Below are positions 16,926-26,382 of a DNA stretch of 64,000 nt, one piece after another; position 1 is the stretch's first letter, and every line of letters begins with the position of its first letter. Source of the stretch: Candidatus Latescibacterota bacterium. Its GTDB lineage: Bacteria; Latescibacterota; UBA2968; UBA8231. Where the stretch lies: assembly GCA_022819745.1 (NCBI GenBank), contig JAJEGS010000035.1, positions 186,001-250,000 of the forward strand, read 5' to 3'. Under the pieces are notes generated by a model that worked only from the letters and a program-made list of their open reading frames with translations, did no database searches and had not been told where the DNA came from. A program made the translations under genes and the position numbers.

Positions 16926-18635
16926 ATGAGCTGTATCTCTAAAGAAGGAGCAAAAATATACCTCCACCTCGGCAAAGCCAATCAAAGCGACCTAGAGACC
17001 AGAGGATATATTTTCGAGGGATATCTGGTCGTGGCAGACCGCCTCCTCCTTGGAAAAGAAGCAGCCGATTTTTTCGGGCAGCGGCTGAGGGAAAATGATA
17101 TAGGCCAAGTCTTGGAGGAATTGAACGGTTCATATTTCTACATCGCAAAAAACAACGATCTGATTTCTTTTGGAGTAGATCATTTTGGGGGAGGTTCCCT
17201 TTTCTACCAGTTGGAGCCCAATTTCAATATTTACGACGATCCTTGCGGACGCATCCCCAACCCATCTTACTCAGATGAAGCCTTTTGTTGCCTGCTTGCT
17301 TCTGGATATACAACAGGCGATGAAACTGTATATACCCATGTCCGAGAATGTGCTTCAGGTGTTCTGTACCAATACGATCTGACCACGGAATCTCTACGCA
17401 GCAAGACTTGGTTCAAATACAACCCACGCTCCCTTGACGAGGCTGATCCGGCGGTATTAGAAGCTGCTTTTTTGAAATTCTTGCCTCAACTTTCCCACCC
17501 CGACGCTTTCTATTTTCTGCCCCTCAGCGGTGGATTGGATTCGCGCACGATACTGGCTGTAGCCTTGAAGAAGAAATTGCCCATCAGGGCTTTTACCTAC
17601 GGACTTCGGACGGAAAGGGACTTCCTTATCGCCAAGAGGGTTTGCTCCGAGCTGGATATTCAACACGGCACATACCCTATTACCTGGTCGGCGAGAGATC
17701 GCTATTTTGATGATGCGGGTTTCAAGGAGATGGTACGATCCACGTACAAGGGGAGGAGTTTGCCTGAAGAATTTGATTGGTTGGCAATGAAACACGTTAC
17801 GCGGGGAAATTTTGTCGTCTGCCCAGGCCATACAGGAGATTGGCTTACCGGAGGCCATATGGACCGAAGGCTTCTCAAGATCAAATCAGTGGAACAGTTG
17901 GTACACTACATTTTTGTAAAGCACTTCAGTTTGACTGCGACCTCGAATAGAAATTTTCAAAAGCTCATAAAAAATAAAATACAACAGAGTTTGGAAGAAA
18001 TTTTGACCGACAATGAAGGAGATCTGGTCGCCTGTGCCGAAAGATGGAACCTAGAACACAGACAAAAAAAATACATCGTCAACTCTGTATCTAAATACAA
18101 CTACATGGGTTTTCACACCTATCTTCCCTTTTATGAAAAAGGGATTATGGAATGTTTTATGAACCTGAAGATGGAGTATAAAATTCATCAGTACGGGTAT
18201 GCCAATGTCCTTAAGAACAGGTTGTTTGTGGGAGATTTGGAAAAATTGAAAACCATTGAAAACACTAGGATCAGTCTGCAAAATGAGCTAGTCAATCACC
18301 TTGGACATGAATCACTGGTAGAAATGATGCATCAACTCGTCCAAGCATTCGACTACAAAAAATATCGCAAGAGGATATTCAAAAGCAGCCTGAAAGGCTA
18401 CGAAAATCCAGCGGCAATCCTGAGTTCCAACAGCACAAGCGATTTTTTGCAACAAAAAGTGAAGGAGGCCTTCCCCTTATTAAATAGGTGTCCGAGCCAA
18501 CTCCGCGATTGTAGATGTTATGAAGCCTCCCGGCACGTGGAATGGGTGCTGGAGCAACGGGTCGCACAAATGAACGTCGTTGGCTTGTACATCTGTGCTT
18601 TCATGCCTTACATTCTAGAAGCCGAAGCCAAATAG
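16926..18635 (+). CDS. Asparagine-synthase-like ATP-dependent amidotransferase lacking the N-terminal cysteine
   Basis: A 569-residue protein of the AsnB-like family. The C-terminal half has the ATP-binding PP-loop PLSGGLDSRTILAVALKK (about 199-216) and later VVCPGHTGDWLTGG, HTYLPFYEKGIMEC as in asparagine synthases. The N-terminal glutaminase-like fold is recognisable (ELNGSYFYIAKNNDLISFGV then DHFGGGSLFYQ) but begins MSCISKEG: the catalytic Cys2 that hydrolyses glutamine is absent. Such members act in lasso-peptide, polysaccharide or other amide-forming pathways. It is followed 24 bases later by a lipid-linked-sugar flippase, so a role in modifying a cell-surface polymer is the best guess. 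Base composition is visibly lower in GC than the flanks, a sign of transfer. Confidence 0.87.
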   Translation: MSCISKEGAKIYLHLGKANQSDLETRGYIFEGYLVVADRLLLGKEAADFFGQRLRENDIGQVLEELNGSYFYIAKNNDLISFGVDHFGGGSLFYQLEPNFNIYDDPCGRIPNPSYSDEAFCCLLASGYTTGDETVYTHVRECASGVLYQYDLTTESLRSKTWFKYNPRSLDEADPAVLEAAFLKFLPQLSHPDAFYFLPLSGGLDSRTILAVALKKKLPIRAFTYGLRTERDFLIAKRVCSELDIQHGTYPITWSARDRYFDDAGFKEMVRSTYKGRSLPEEFDWLAMKHVTRGNFVVCPGHTGDWLTGGHMDRRLLKIKSVEQLVHYIFVKHFSLTATSNRNFQKLIKNKIQQSLEEILTDNEGDLVACAERWNLEHRQKKYIVNSVSKYNYMGFHTYLPFYEKGIMECFMNLKMEYKIHQYGYANVLKNRLFVGDLEKLKTIENTRISLQNELVNHLGHESLVEMMHQLVQAFDYKKYRKRIFKSSLKGYENPAAILSSNSTSDFLQQKVKEAFPLLNRCPSQLRDCRCYEASRHVEWVLEQRVAQMNVVGLYICAFMPYILEAEAK

Positions 18636-18659
18636 AATCACCTCCAGCAAAGTATTTTA

Positions 18660-20204
18660 GTGGAAGATAAACCGATAATAGATGCAGCGTCACCAGGCCT
18701 TACTCGCCGAATCGGTTGGGTAACACTTGGACGCCTCGCAGGTATTTCTGTTCTCCTTCTGGTCAATGTCATTTTGGCCCGTAATCTACCTTCTGCTGAT
18801 TATGGATATTACCAGCAAATTTGGGTTCTTTTAAATGTAACTATTCCACTCTTTTTATTTGGGCTACCTGTAAGCATAAATTTTTTTATACCTCCACTCT
18901 CCGGGCAGGAACGCAACAATCTCATGTTGCAGCATGTCCTCCTGAATCTGTGTATGGCCTTCCTATTTTTAGGATGTGTCGGAGGGCTTGGGGCCGCTTA
19001 TCGATCCACTTTGTTCGGAATTGGCCCGGATATAGTTCCCCTACTTCCAATTGCGGCTATTGGTTTCGGGATGATTGTTTGTGGTTTTTGGGAAGCCTTC
19101 CTAATTGTCTATAACAAGCCCAAATGGTTGGCAATTTCTCTGGTCTTTTTCTCGTTGATTCATCTGTCCGCGGTCTTGTTGGGATACTTTGTCGGGAAGT
19201 CCTTAGAGTGGATTTTTATAGGCTTAAGTCTCTCCGTAATGTTTCGCTTTATCGTTGTTTTTTTCACATTGTGGAGGATGCTTCAGCCCTGCTCATTTCG
19301 CTTTCGCCGGGATTGGCTACACAAACAACTTCGCTATATTTGGCCTGTTGGCCTGAGAGAAGGTGTTGGAGTACTGACCAAATTCTCCGACAAATTGCTC
19401 TTTATACTCTCTGCTTCCTATTTCCCCTATTTTAACGCCAGTACTTTTGCATATTACTACAATGGAGCCTGGGAGTTGCCTGTTGTTGGAATTCTAGTTG
19501 ATTCGATGTTCCTAGTTTTACAACCCGAGCTTAGAGGTGCCTATCATAGGAAGGATACCCGCTATATTATAAGCCTTATGCATTTTGCTGCTAGAAGGAT
19601 CGCTTTTTTTATTTTTCCACTTGCGGCATTTTCATTTGTAGTAGGTCCTGATCTAATGAGCTTCTTGTTTGGCGCATCCTACCGTGTCAGTGGAGATTAT
19701 TTTCGCGTATTTACCTTGATATTACTATGTCGTGTATCAACTGCTGGCTTGGTATTGTTGGCGGCAGACAGAGCCGGCAGCGTGCTCTTCGGAACGGTTC
19801 TGGACCTTTTTATAGCAGTGGTTGTGGGGTTTGCCCTGATTCCCTTGGTAGGCCCCTTTGGACCCGCCATCGGTTTGGTTTGCAGCACGTATTGTCAGGT
19901 TGGCTACTATATGTGGAAAGCCTCGAGGGTCCTCGGGACTCCCTTGAGGACCATCCTGCCCTGGAGCACACTGGGCAAACTTGTCCTATTCAATGGTGGG
20001 ATTGGCGTGTGCTCATCGTTTTTTCTGATCTTTGATTCTGCCGTTTCAAACATAATCATTTCGGGTGCGGTTTTTGGAGTTTTATTCCTGATTGGAGGGA
20101 TGGGACTGGGCTGGTTTGAGCCAGAGGAACGCGAACTGTTAAGAACGGCGAGAGAGAAGACAAAAACTGCGCTTACTTCTTTGGTAAAGAAGGAAAGAAG
20201 GTAA
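18660..20204 (+). CDS. Polysaccharide flippase (Wzx/MOP superfamily)
   Basis: A 514-residue inner-membrane protein with 12-14 hydrophobic segments. The N-terminus LTRRIGWVTLGRLAGISVLL, then LVNVILARNLPSADYGYYQQ, is the classical start of O-antigen/polysaccharide flippases, which move lipid-linked sugars to the outer leaflet. Later parts include KFSDKLLFILSASYF and SFLFGASYRVSGDYFRVFTL. The start is GTG at 18660 with no good SD, so translation may depend on the gene before it; no in-frame ATG lies nearby. Together with the asparagine-synthase-like gene it forms a low-GC two-gene unit. No glycosyltransferases are present in the window, so this is probably a fragment of, or an accessory to, a surface polysaccharide locus elsewhere. 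Confidence 0.88.
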   Translation: MEDKPIIDAASPGLTRRIGWVTLGRLAGISVLLLVNVILARNLPSADYGYYQQIWVLLNVTIPLFLFGLPVSINFFIPPLSGQERNNLMLQHVLLNLCMAFLFLGCVGGLGAAYRSTLFGIGPDIVPLLPIAAIGFGMIVCGFWEAFLIVYNKPKWLAISLVFFSLIHLSAVLLGYFVGKSLEWIFIGLSLSVMFRFIVVFFTLWRMLQPCSFRFRRDWLHKQLRYIWPVGLREGVGVLTKFSDKLLFILSASYFPYFNASTFAYYYNGAWELPVVGILVDSMFLVLQPELRGAYHRKDTRYIISLMHFAARRIAFFIFPLAAFSFVVGPDLMSFLFGASYRVSGDYFRVFTLILLCRVSTAGLVLLAADRAGSVLFGTVLDLFIAVVVGFALIPLVGPFGPAIGLVCSTYCQVGYYMWKASRVLGTPLRTILPWSTLGKLVLFNGGIGVCSSFFLIFDSAVSNIIISGAVFGVLFLIGGMGLGWFEPEERELLRTAREKTKTALTSLVKKERR

Positions 20205-20287
20205 AGGAAGATTCTAGCCAACGGGATTCGCGGACCCGAGGTAATAGCCTTCACTGTGCCGCGAAGTGTCCTATTTCCGCACTCCCC

Positions 20288-22432
20288 TCATCCCAAGACA
20301 TACACCGGACTCGACCAAGCCATCTGCCCGTCGCACTGAATGGCCTTGACGAAATAAGTGGCCTGCCCCTCCCCTGGCGGCTGATCCACAGTCTCCAGTG
20401 TCAATTCCAGAGCTTCCACCCGCTCGGGATAGCGCTGCACCACCAACTGCATGTCCAAGCCGCCGTAGCCAAAGCGCAACGGCTCGCCCAGCCCCGCCAA
20501 CTCAATCTCCGTTGTCCCTACCGCCGACTCGAACACCAAGCTGCCGACCCGCCCATCGTCCAACACCAGCTCAATCCCGTCGCAATCCCCCGTGGTCCGC
20601 GATTGAAAAGCCACGGCCTGCGGCTCAGTCGCGGTAATCCCATCGGCTGCGGAGTCAAAGCTAACCGTAGTCGCCTCCACAATAGTCGCCTGAGTCGTGC
20701 GGATAACCCCGGACCAATCCACCCGCCGCCCCCGCCCGCGCATCCGCGAGCCAGACCACATCAGCCGCACCCTGTTGGAATCCCCCAAATCCCGGAATTC
20801 AGGCGGCTGCACCTCGGCGATCAATTCCCGACCGCGATACACTTGCAGCGCCTCCAACGGTGCCGCCCCCACAACCCGAGCGCGAATATCCACTGAGTCC
20901 ACATTTTCTACCACCGCCCCCATGCGCGCACCCGCTATCTGTACTTCTAGAAGTATGCGCGCACCAGTTGTGCCGTAACAGCGCCGACTGCACAGAGCCT
21001 CCCACACACCCGTGCGCGACAACTCGCCAGCCAACACGCAAGTCAAACCGCCGGCGATGCCAAACTCACCAGCCCCCGGCCCTTCGGCCCCAGGTCGTCC
21101 CTTGTGGCCGTCGCTATTGCACATGACCCCGACCACATGGCCGCAGTCCAACGCGTCGAACAGCATCCACTCGAACACACCCCAGCTTGAGACGACCTCC
21201 ACCAGATTGTGCGCCTCGGGGTCGAAATACGCCTTGACGTCAGCCCAGCGCCCGCCCACGTGCGAGCCGATAATCACTTGGTCGCGCGGCACCAAGCGAG
21301 CGAGCCGGGCGAAAAACACATCGGCCGGATGCGCCGGCGACACCTCGTCCTCGGGCACGTGCGGGATCTGCCAGTGGCTGTTGCGCACAATAGGCAGCCC
21401 CTCGGCAAAGTAAAAGACGTTGCGATCCCCACCAGCCGGAGAATTGGCCGACCACTCGTAGCCGGGAAAGACGACGAACTCGCCATCCCGGTGAAAAGTC
21501 TGCACCGTCTCGTTGAGCCGCTGCCAGTCCTCGTCGTCAACCTGGAAATCATTGCCCTGATGCGAGGCAAAATCCACCCTCGCCCAGTCGCGCGCAAAAG
21601 TGAAGTACTCCTCCTCCGTGCCTATGCCGACGGTAGCGTCGGACTGAGCGTGCAAATCCCCCCAGTAGCGTTGCCACTCAGGCGCTGTCTCAGCTACGGC
21701 AACAGGATTACTGTAACAGCGCAAGCCGTCCGCCGACGCAATCAGCCGTCCACTACCCGAAGCGCAAAAGGACACCCTACGTCCCTCGACCACGACTTCC
21801 CCCTCCCCTTCCCAACCCAATTCGACCGGCCCTGCCACCCCCGTCGGATTGCCCCACATATCCTGCCCTTTGACAAAAACCTCCACCATTTCCCCCACCA
21901 CCGCTTGGCTCGGCGCTATGCACACCAGTTCCACGGCCTCGCCCGCGACAATCGGAAACTTAGGCGAATCCACCACGGCCCGAGCCACCGCAGCATTGGT
22001 CGGATCGACGAAAACGCGGAATTCGTGGGCCGACTCGACAAAGGTCTGCACCCGAATCCCCGGCGAACCGCCGCTGCGCTCGCCCAAGACCGCGGTCACG
22101 GTATCGCCGGGCGCGAGGGACCCGTCGTACACATCAATCACCACGCACCAGATCATCCACGGCCGCTCGTGCCCCTTGGGGGCAAAGCGCGGTGCCAGCT
22201 TGGCCGCCCCATTGGTCTGCACCGTGCAATACGCTGGCACGGCCGGATCGCTAAACTGGGTCGGCTGCATATCGCAGGCGAGGCGCTGGGCGATCTTAAT
22301 GGTGCCGCCCTCGTCAATGCCGTAGCTACCCACGGTCAAGGTCAAAGTCCATTGCTGGTAGCTGCCGGCCACCACCGGCGCGCAAGGTTCCAGCGTCACC
22401 GTCCCTAGCCGTTTTCGCCATTGTTGACTCAT
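20288..22432 (-). CDS. DUF3604 family PHP-like putative metal-dependent hydrolase
   Basis: A 714-residue protein with the DUF3604 core, a relative of the PHP phosphoesterases. Metal-site motifs are visible: RYWGDLHAQSD (about 255-265), FASHQGNDFQ, FVVFPGYEWSANSPAGGDRN, IIGSHVGGRWAD and VMCNSDGHKGRPG. An N-terminal Ig-like beta domain (about 1-240) and a C-terminal beta domain flank the core. There is no signal peptide, so it is probably cytoplasmic. It faces the flippase gene tail to tail and is divergent from the 2-hydroxyacid dehydrogenase. DUF3604 proteins are numerous in marine planctomycete-like and Poribacteria-like genomes; no substrate is established to my knowledge. Confidence 0.85.
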   Translation of the reverse strand: MSQQWRKRLGTVTLEPCAPVVAGSYQQWTLTLTVGSYGIDEGGTIKIAQRLACDMQPTQFSDPAVPAYCTVQTNGAAKLAPRFAPKGHERPWMIWCVVIDVYDGSLAPGDTVTAVLGERSGGSPGIRVQTFVESAHEFRVFVDPTNAAVARAVVDSPKFPIVAGEAVELVCIAPSQAVVGEMVEVFVKGQDMWGNPTGVAGPVELGWEGEGEVVVEGRRVSFCASGSGRLIASADGLRCYSNPVAVAETAPEWQRYWGDLHAQSDATVGIGTEEEYFTFARDWARVDFASHQGNDFQVDDEDWQRLNETVQTFHRDGEFVVFPGYEWSANSPAGGDRNVFYFAEGLPIVRNSHWQIPHVPEDEVSPAHPADVFFARLARLVPRDQVIIGSHVGGRWADVKAYFDPEAHNLVEVVSSWGVFEWMLFDALDCGHVVGVMCNSDGHKGRPGAEGPGAGEFGIAGGLTCVLAGELSRTGVWEALCSRRCYGTTGARILLEVQIAGARMGAVVENVDSVDIRARVVGAAPLEALQVYRGRELIAEVQPPEFRDLGDSNRVRLMWSGSRMRGRGRRVDWSGVIRTTQATIVEATTVSFDSAADGITATEPQAVAFQSRTTGDCDGIELVLDDGRVGSLVFESAVGTTEIELAGLGEPLRFGYGGLDMQLVVQRYPERVEALELTLETVDQPPGEGQATYFVKAIQCDGQMAWSSPVYVLG

Positions 22433-22585
22433 TTTTTAAACTCCTGTCTTCCAGCGTGATATTTATATAAAAATCTCCGCACTACTCGCCCACTTTTCTC
22501 CACAGCCTCTTTTTTCGCTAACTTAACCGGCATTATAGACAAATCTGCGCGAAATTGAAATCCGACCCAGAGAAAGGATCACAGC

Positions 22586-23542
22586 GTGAAGGTCGTACTG
22601 ACATATGATATGGGGGAATCCTTCGTCGAAGAATTGCAGACGGCGTTTCCCGAGTTGGACTTTTACCCAGCGTATGACGAAGCAGAGCAGGAGCAAGAGG
22701 TGGCAGATGCGGAAGTTGTGTTTGGGTTGATGAGGCGACCAGTGTTTTTGGCAGCAAAAGAACTCAAGTGGTTTCACTTCGTGGGCATCGGCTTCGACCC
22801 GATCGTGCGCGACATACCGGAATTACGCACGGGTGACGTGGCGATGACCAATGCGCGGGAGACGCATGTCGTGCCCATGGCCGACCACGTCTTCGCCGCC
22901 GTCCTCGCGTACGCCCACCGTATCCCCGAACTACTCGAAGATCAGCGCAACCACCAGTGGAATACCAAGCGCTACGTGCGGCGCATCATCGAATTGGCTG
23001 GGACCAAAATGGGAGTGCTGGCCATGGGAGACATTGGCCGGGGCGTGGCCACGCGGGCCGCCGCCTTCGGGATCGAGGTGTACGCGGTGGACATTTTGCC
23101 GATGGAACCGCCACCGGGGGTGTGCGCAGTGTGGCCGGTCGAGCGGTTGGACGAGATGCTGGCGATGGTAGATTGGCTCGTGATAACGGCCCCGCGCACC
23201 AAAGAGACGACCGGAATGATCAATCGACAACGGCTCTCTCTGCTCAAAGAAGGGGCGTTTGTAGTGGTCGTCTCGCGTGGGGGAATCGTCGATGAGGAAG
23301 CACTGGCCGAAGGCTTACACACAGGCCGGATCGGCGGGGCCGCACTCGACGCGACAAAGGTCGAGCCGCTGCCGCCCGACAGCCCGCTGTGGGACGCGCC
23401 CAACATGCTGATCTCGCCGCACACTTCGGCCGAGTCCGTGCAACTGATCGAGCGCCGCAAGGCGGTCTTCGTGGAAAATCTGCACCGTTATCTGGCGGGC
23501 GAATCACTATTGAACGTATGCGATTTAGAGAAGGGCTATTAA
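22586..23542 (+). CDS. D-2-hydroxyacid dehydrogenase (NAD-dependent)
   Basis: A 318-residue dehydrogenase of the D-isomer-specific family. The cofactor loop reads GVLAMGDIGRGVATRAAAFG followed by IEVYAVD, with the first glycine of GxGxxG replaced by alanine-methionine. The catalytic Arg is in VVSRGGIVDEEAL, the Glu in DATKVEPLPPDSPLWD and the His in LISPHTSAES. It converts a 2-keto acid to a D-2-hydroxy acid or the reverse. The next gene, an enolase-superfamily sugar-acid dehydratase candidate, starts directly after its stop codon with no gap, so the two probably act in one pathway, dehydration to a 2-keto acid and then reduction or oxidation. Confidence 0.92.
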   Translation: MKVVLTYDMGESFVEELQTAFPELDFYPAYDEAEQEQEVADAEVVFGLMRRPVFLAAKELKWFHFVGIGFDPIVRDIPELRTGDVAMTNARETHVVPMADHVFAAVLAYAHRIPELLEDQRNHQWNTKRYVRRIIELAGTKMGVLAMGDIGRGVATRAAAFGIEVYAVDILPMEPPPGVCAVWPVERLDEMLAMVDWLVITAPRTKETTGMINRQRLSLLKEGAFVVVVSRGGIVDEEALAEGLHTGRIGGAALDATKVEPLPPDSPLWDAPNMLISPHTSAESVQLIERRKAVFVENLHRYLAGESLLNVCDLEKGY

Positions 23543-24796
23543 ATGACAGCAAAACCCCACCTGCCCCCGTCCCCCATTGACGAGGGCAAAGTCACCGTAA
23601 CCGCAATCGAATCTATGCAGCCGCTCGACTTGTTCCCCGACTTGCTGCTGGTGCGCATCCACACCGACGCCGGACTCATCGGCCACGGCGAAACGTACTA
23701 CTGCGCCGAGGCCGTACAGGCCATGCTGCACGACTGGATGGCGCGCCGGCTGCTCGGCGAAGACGCGCTGGCCATCGAATCGCACTGGCGCTTCCTGTAC
23801 GAGCGCGCCGCGAATTTCGGGGTCCGCGGCACGGAGATCCGCGCTTTGTCGGCGCTGGACGTGGCGCTGTGGGACATTCTCGGCCAAGTCTGCAACCAGC
23901 CGATCTATCGCCTGCTCGGCGGGCCAGTGCGCGACAAAATTCTCGTTTACAATAGCTGCGGAAACCCGCAATACGGGCCGAGTACCACCGGGCGCAAAGG
24001 CTGGCCGGGCTTTGGTGCCATCGGCGAGCCGGGGCCGCTGGGCGATTCGTGGAAACTGTTCCACGAGCCAGTGGCGCTGGCCGAGGAGCTGGTCGAGTTG
24101 GGCTATAGCGGCCTAAAAGTCTGGCCCTTTGACCAAGCGGCCATCCAGTACGGCCCAGCGCGCATTCCGCACCGCGCAATCGAAGAAGGCGTGCAGCCCT
24201 TGCGCGAGATCCGCGACAAGGTGGGCATGGACCTCGATATCTTCGTCGATGGCCACGCGCATTTCCAGCTCCCAGCGGCCCTGCGCATCGCCGAGGCATT
24301 GCGCGAGGTCGCGCCGCTGTGGCTGGAGGACGTGATCAAGATGGACAACCTCGACACAGTCGCCGACTTCCGCCGCCAGAGCCGGATGCCCATTTCTGTC
24401 AGCGAGATGCTGTTGAGCCGCGCCGATTACAACTCCGTGCTGATGCACCAAGCCGCCGACTACGTGATGATCGACCCGACCTGGGTCGGCGGCATTTCCG
24501 AGACCACACGGATTGCCCATCTGGCGCAGACCTACAATGTGCCAGTCAGCATGCACGACTGCACCGGCCCGCTGACGCTCTTCGCCGGCTTGCACGTGGG
24601 AGCAGCGGTGGCCAACTGCTGCTATCAGGAAACTGTGCGGGCGCAGATCCAGACGGTGTATCGAGAATTGATCGATGTCGAGGTGGAAATTAGCGACGGG
24701 TATGTGAATCTGCCCCAGGGAAGCGGTTTAGGAGTTCGGCTAAATCCCGACTTGTTCAAGCCAGAACGGCCGGGCTATCGGATTTCGCAGCATTGA
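23543..24796 (+). CDS. Enolase-superfamily sugar-acid dehydratase candidate
   Basis: A 417-residue mandelate-racemase-type protein. The metal ligands are DIFVDGHAHF (Asp), LWLEDVI (Glu) and ISVSEML (Glu); candidate bases are the Lys of SGLKVWPFDQ and the His of VSMHDCTGPLTLF. The capping domain begins KVTVTAIESMQPLDLFPDLL. The KVWPFD stretch, in place of KxK, is known from mannonate/galactonate-dehydratase-like branches. Its ATG directly follows the stop of the dehydrogenase gene, so translation is coupled. Product is probably a 2-keto-3-deoxy sugar acid, but substrate cannot be fixed from sequence. Confidence 0.88.
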   Translation: MTAKPHLPPSPIDEGKVTVTAIESMQPLDLFPDLLLVRIHTDAGLIGHGETYYCAEAVQAMLHDWMARRLLGEDALAIESHWRFLYERAANFGVRGTEIRALSALDVALWDILGQVCNQPIYRLLGGPVRDKILVYNSCGNPQYGPSTTGRKGWPGFGAIGEPGPLGDSWKLFHEPVALAEELVELGYSGLKVWPFDQAAIQYGPARIPHRAIEEGVQPLREIRDKVGMDLDIFVDGHAHFQLPAALRIAEALREVAPLWLEDVIKMDNLDTVADFRRQSRMPISVSEMLLSRADYNSVLMHQAADYVMIDPTWVGGISETTRIAHLAQTYNVPVSMHDCTGPLTLFAGLHVGAAVANCCYQETVRAQIQTVYRELIDVEVEISDGYVNLPQGSGLGVRLNPDLFKPERPGYRISQH

Positions 24797-24864
24797 TTGT
24801 CCCTTTCAAGGCTTGGACAGTACTGCTTCGACATCGCCGTGGCCTTCTACGATGGCGATCAATT

Positions 24865-26058
24865 TCACAGATCTAACCCGAACAGATTCAATTGTTTAAC
24901 GCCAAGTTCTATCGCTTGGGGATCCGGCCTAAGCTGGTCCATACGGAGTAGCTCGCCGGCAGTGTATAGGTGATCGCGCAACGCTGATCTCCCCGCTTCG
25001 TCCAAGGGACCAATTTTTGTATCGCCGTCCTCGGAAACGACGGCTTGTATGGCGCTGTCGGGTAGTGATGCCTCATCGAGCAGATCGGGACTGTGGCTGG
25101 TAATGAGCACCTGTCGGTGATCGCTCGCATCGCGCAGACTATCCGTCAAAACGCCGGCCGCGGCCGGATGCAGAGCGACCTCGGGTTCTTCAATGGCCAC
25201 CAACTCCGCCGGCCCCTGGAACAAGGCCACGAGTACGCCGAGAGCACGCAGGGTGCCGTCTGACATATTGGTGGCAAGGAAGCGCCAAGGATGAGAAGAG
25301 CCCCTGACGTCCTGCTTAAATTCGAGCATCTCGCGCGGGCCGACGGCCTTGGGCTCCACTGCATGGACGCCCGGTACGACCGTTGCGAGGTATTCCTCCA
25401 CGCGGCGCTTCACTGTTGGGGCGCGGTCCTTCAAAGCAGCAAGAACGCTGGCCATGTTCGATCCATCGCGGTTGAGTAGTTCGCCTGGGTCGGGCGGCTG
25501 CGGCTCGCGGATGCGTTCGGGGTTCAGGTTATAGAAACCCATCGAAATGAGGGCGTCGTACAGAGGGCGAAACGCCTCTATGCCGGAGACGTTGACTAGA
25601 AAGAGGCGGTCCTTGGGAATGGCAGGGACGGGTTCAATACTGATGCGCTCAAGTGCGCCTTCCTTTATTCGGTAGTAGGCTTTACCCGCACCATCTATCC
25701 CCGGATGAATTGCACATTCCTCTTCGGCGACTAGATAGGCCCCCCTTTTCGCACCAATTCTGAAGGCATAGTGACCAAATCGGCCTTTGGATAGCTGAAA
25801 CTCGATGCGAATGGTAAAGTGCGTGGGATGCCCACTCGACCGCCGGCGCACCTCGTGAATACCTCCGCGGTCGCGGAGGGCGTGATCCAGCGAATAGCGG
25901 AGCGCATCGGCGATAAATCGGAGCGCATCGACGAAATTGCTCTTGCCGCTGCCGTTGGGTCCGACGAGGATCGACAGAGGGCCGAGGCTCACATTGCACG
26001 CGCCAATACTTTTGTAATTGCGGATGGCTACGCGGGTTATTAGACGACTATCTGACAT
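24865..26058 (-). CDS. AAA_21-type ABC-like ATPase, solitary
   Basis: A 397-residue SMC/ABC-like ATPase. The N-terminal beta sheet ITRVAIRNYKSIGACNVSLG leads to Walker A LVGPNGSGKSNFVDALRFI (P-loop about residues 33-40). The signature region is NMSDGTLRALGVLVAL, Walker B LVAIEEPEVALHP with a catalytic Glu, and the switch histidine in VLITSHSPDLLDEA. Relatives are the RloA/OLD-like ATPases that drive antiphage or DNA-repair effectors, usually beside a TOPRIM or DUF4276 gene. Here no partner gene follows; the neighbour downstream is a convergent metabolic gene. It may be an orphan or act with a partner elsewhere. The second ATPase at 34729-36018 shares the same architecture and does have a DUF4276 partner. 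Confidence 0.87.
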   Translation of the reverse strand: MSDSRLITRVAIRNYKSIGACNVSLGPLSILVGPNGSGKSNFVDALRFIADALRYSLDHALRDRGGIHEVRRRSSGHPTHFTIRIEFQLSKGRFGHYAFRIGAKRGAYLVAEEECAIHPGIDGAGKAYYRIKEGALERISIEPVPAIPKDRLFLVNVSGIEAFRPLYDALISMGFYNLNPERIREPQPPDPGELLNRDGSNMASVLAALKDRAPTVKRRVEEYLATVVPGVHAVEPKAVGPREMLEFKQDVRGSSHPWRFLATNMSDGTLRALGVLVALFQGPAELVAIEEPEVALHPAAAGVLTDSLRDASDHRQVLITSHSPDLLDEASLPDSAIQAVVSEDGDTKIGPLDEAGRSALRDHLYTAGELLRMDQLRPDPQAIELGVKQLNLFGLDL

Positions 26059-26382
26059 GTCTGGCTATGAACCGGATTTCAAAGCGTTGAGGAAGAAATA
26101 CCCCAGCCGTCCAACATTCACCTCGTATTTCGGCTGCACTCAAAGAGGACGACCTTCTCCTTAGTACACAAGATAGCCCTAGAGGCGATTCAAAAACAAG
26201 GTCCCGGCTTGCGGGTAATGAGGAGCCTTAGGTTGTAGGAAATCCGATAATCCGGCTATTGTTAATCTTGCGGCTCGGACATTACCGTTGTAAAAGATAA
26301 AGGGGTCCCTAGTATTGTTAGCGGACAGTGAAGAGGTGGTTCAACATATCTTAATTGCAAAACTTTGACGGAGAAATTTTCA
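26059..26382. other. Intergenic region, no gene supported
   Basis: This divergent 324-base spacer separates the ATPase gene from the creatininase gene. It holds a 35-codon open frame from 26057 (MSGYEPDFKALRKKYPSRPT then a stop after about 15 more codons) without family resemblance or SD. No convincing promoter boxes, terminator or tRNA were found; GGAG at 26370-26373 is the SD of the next gene. Confidence 0.5.

Noticed and set aside
26057..26164. 35-codon frame starting at 26057 (MSGYEPDFKALRKKYPSRPT)
   Set aside because: No SD, no family resemblance, and its ATG overlaps the start of the oppositely oriented ATPase gene.
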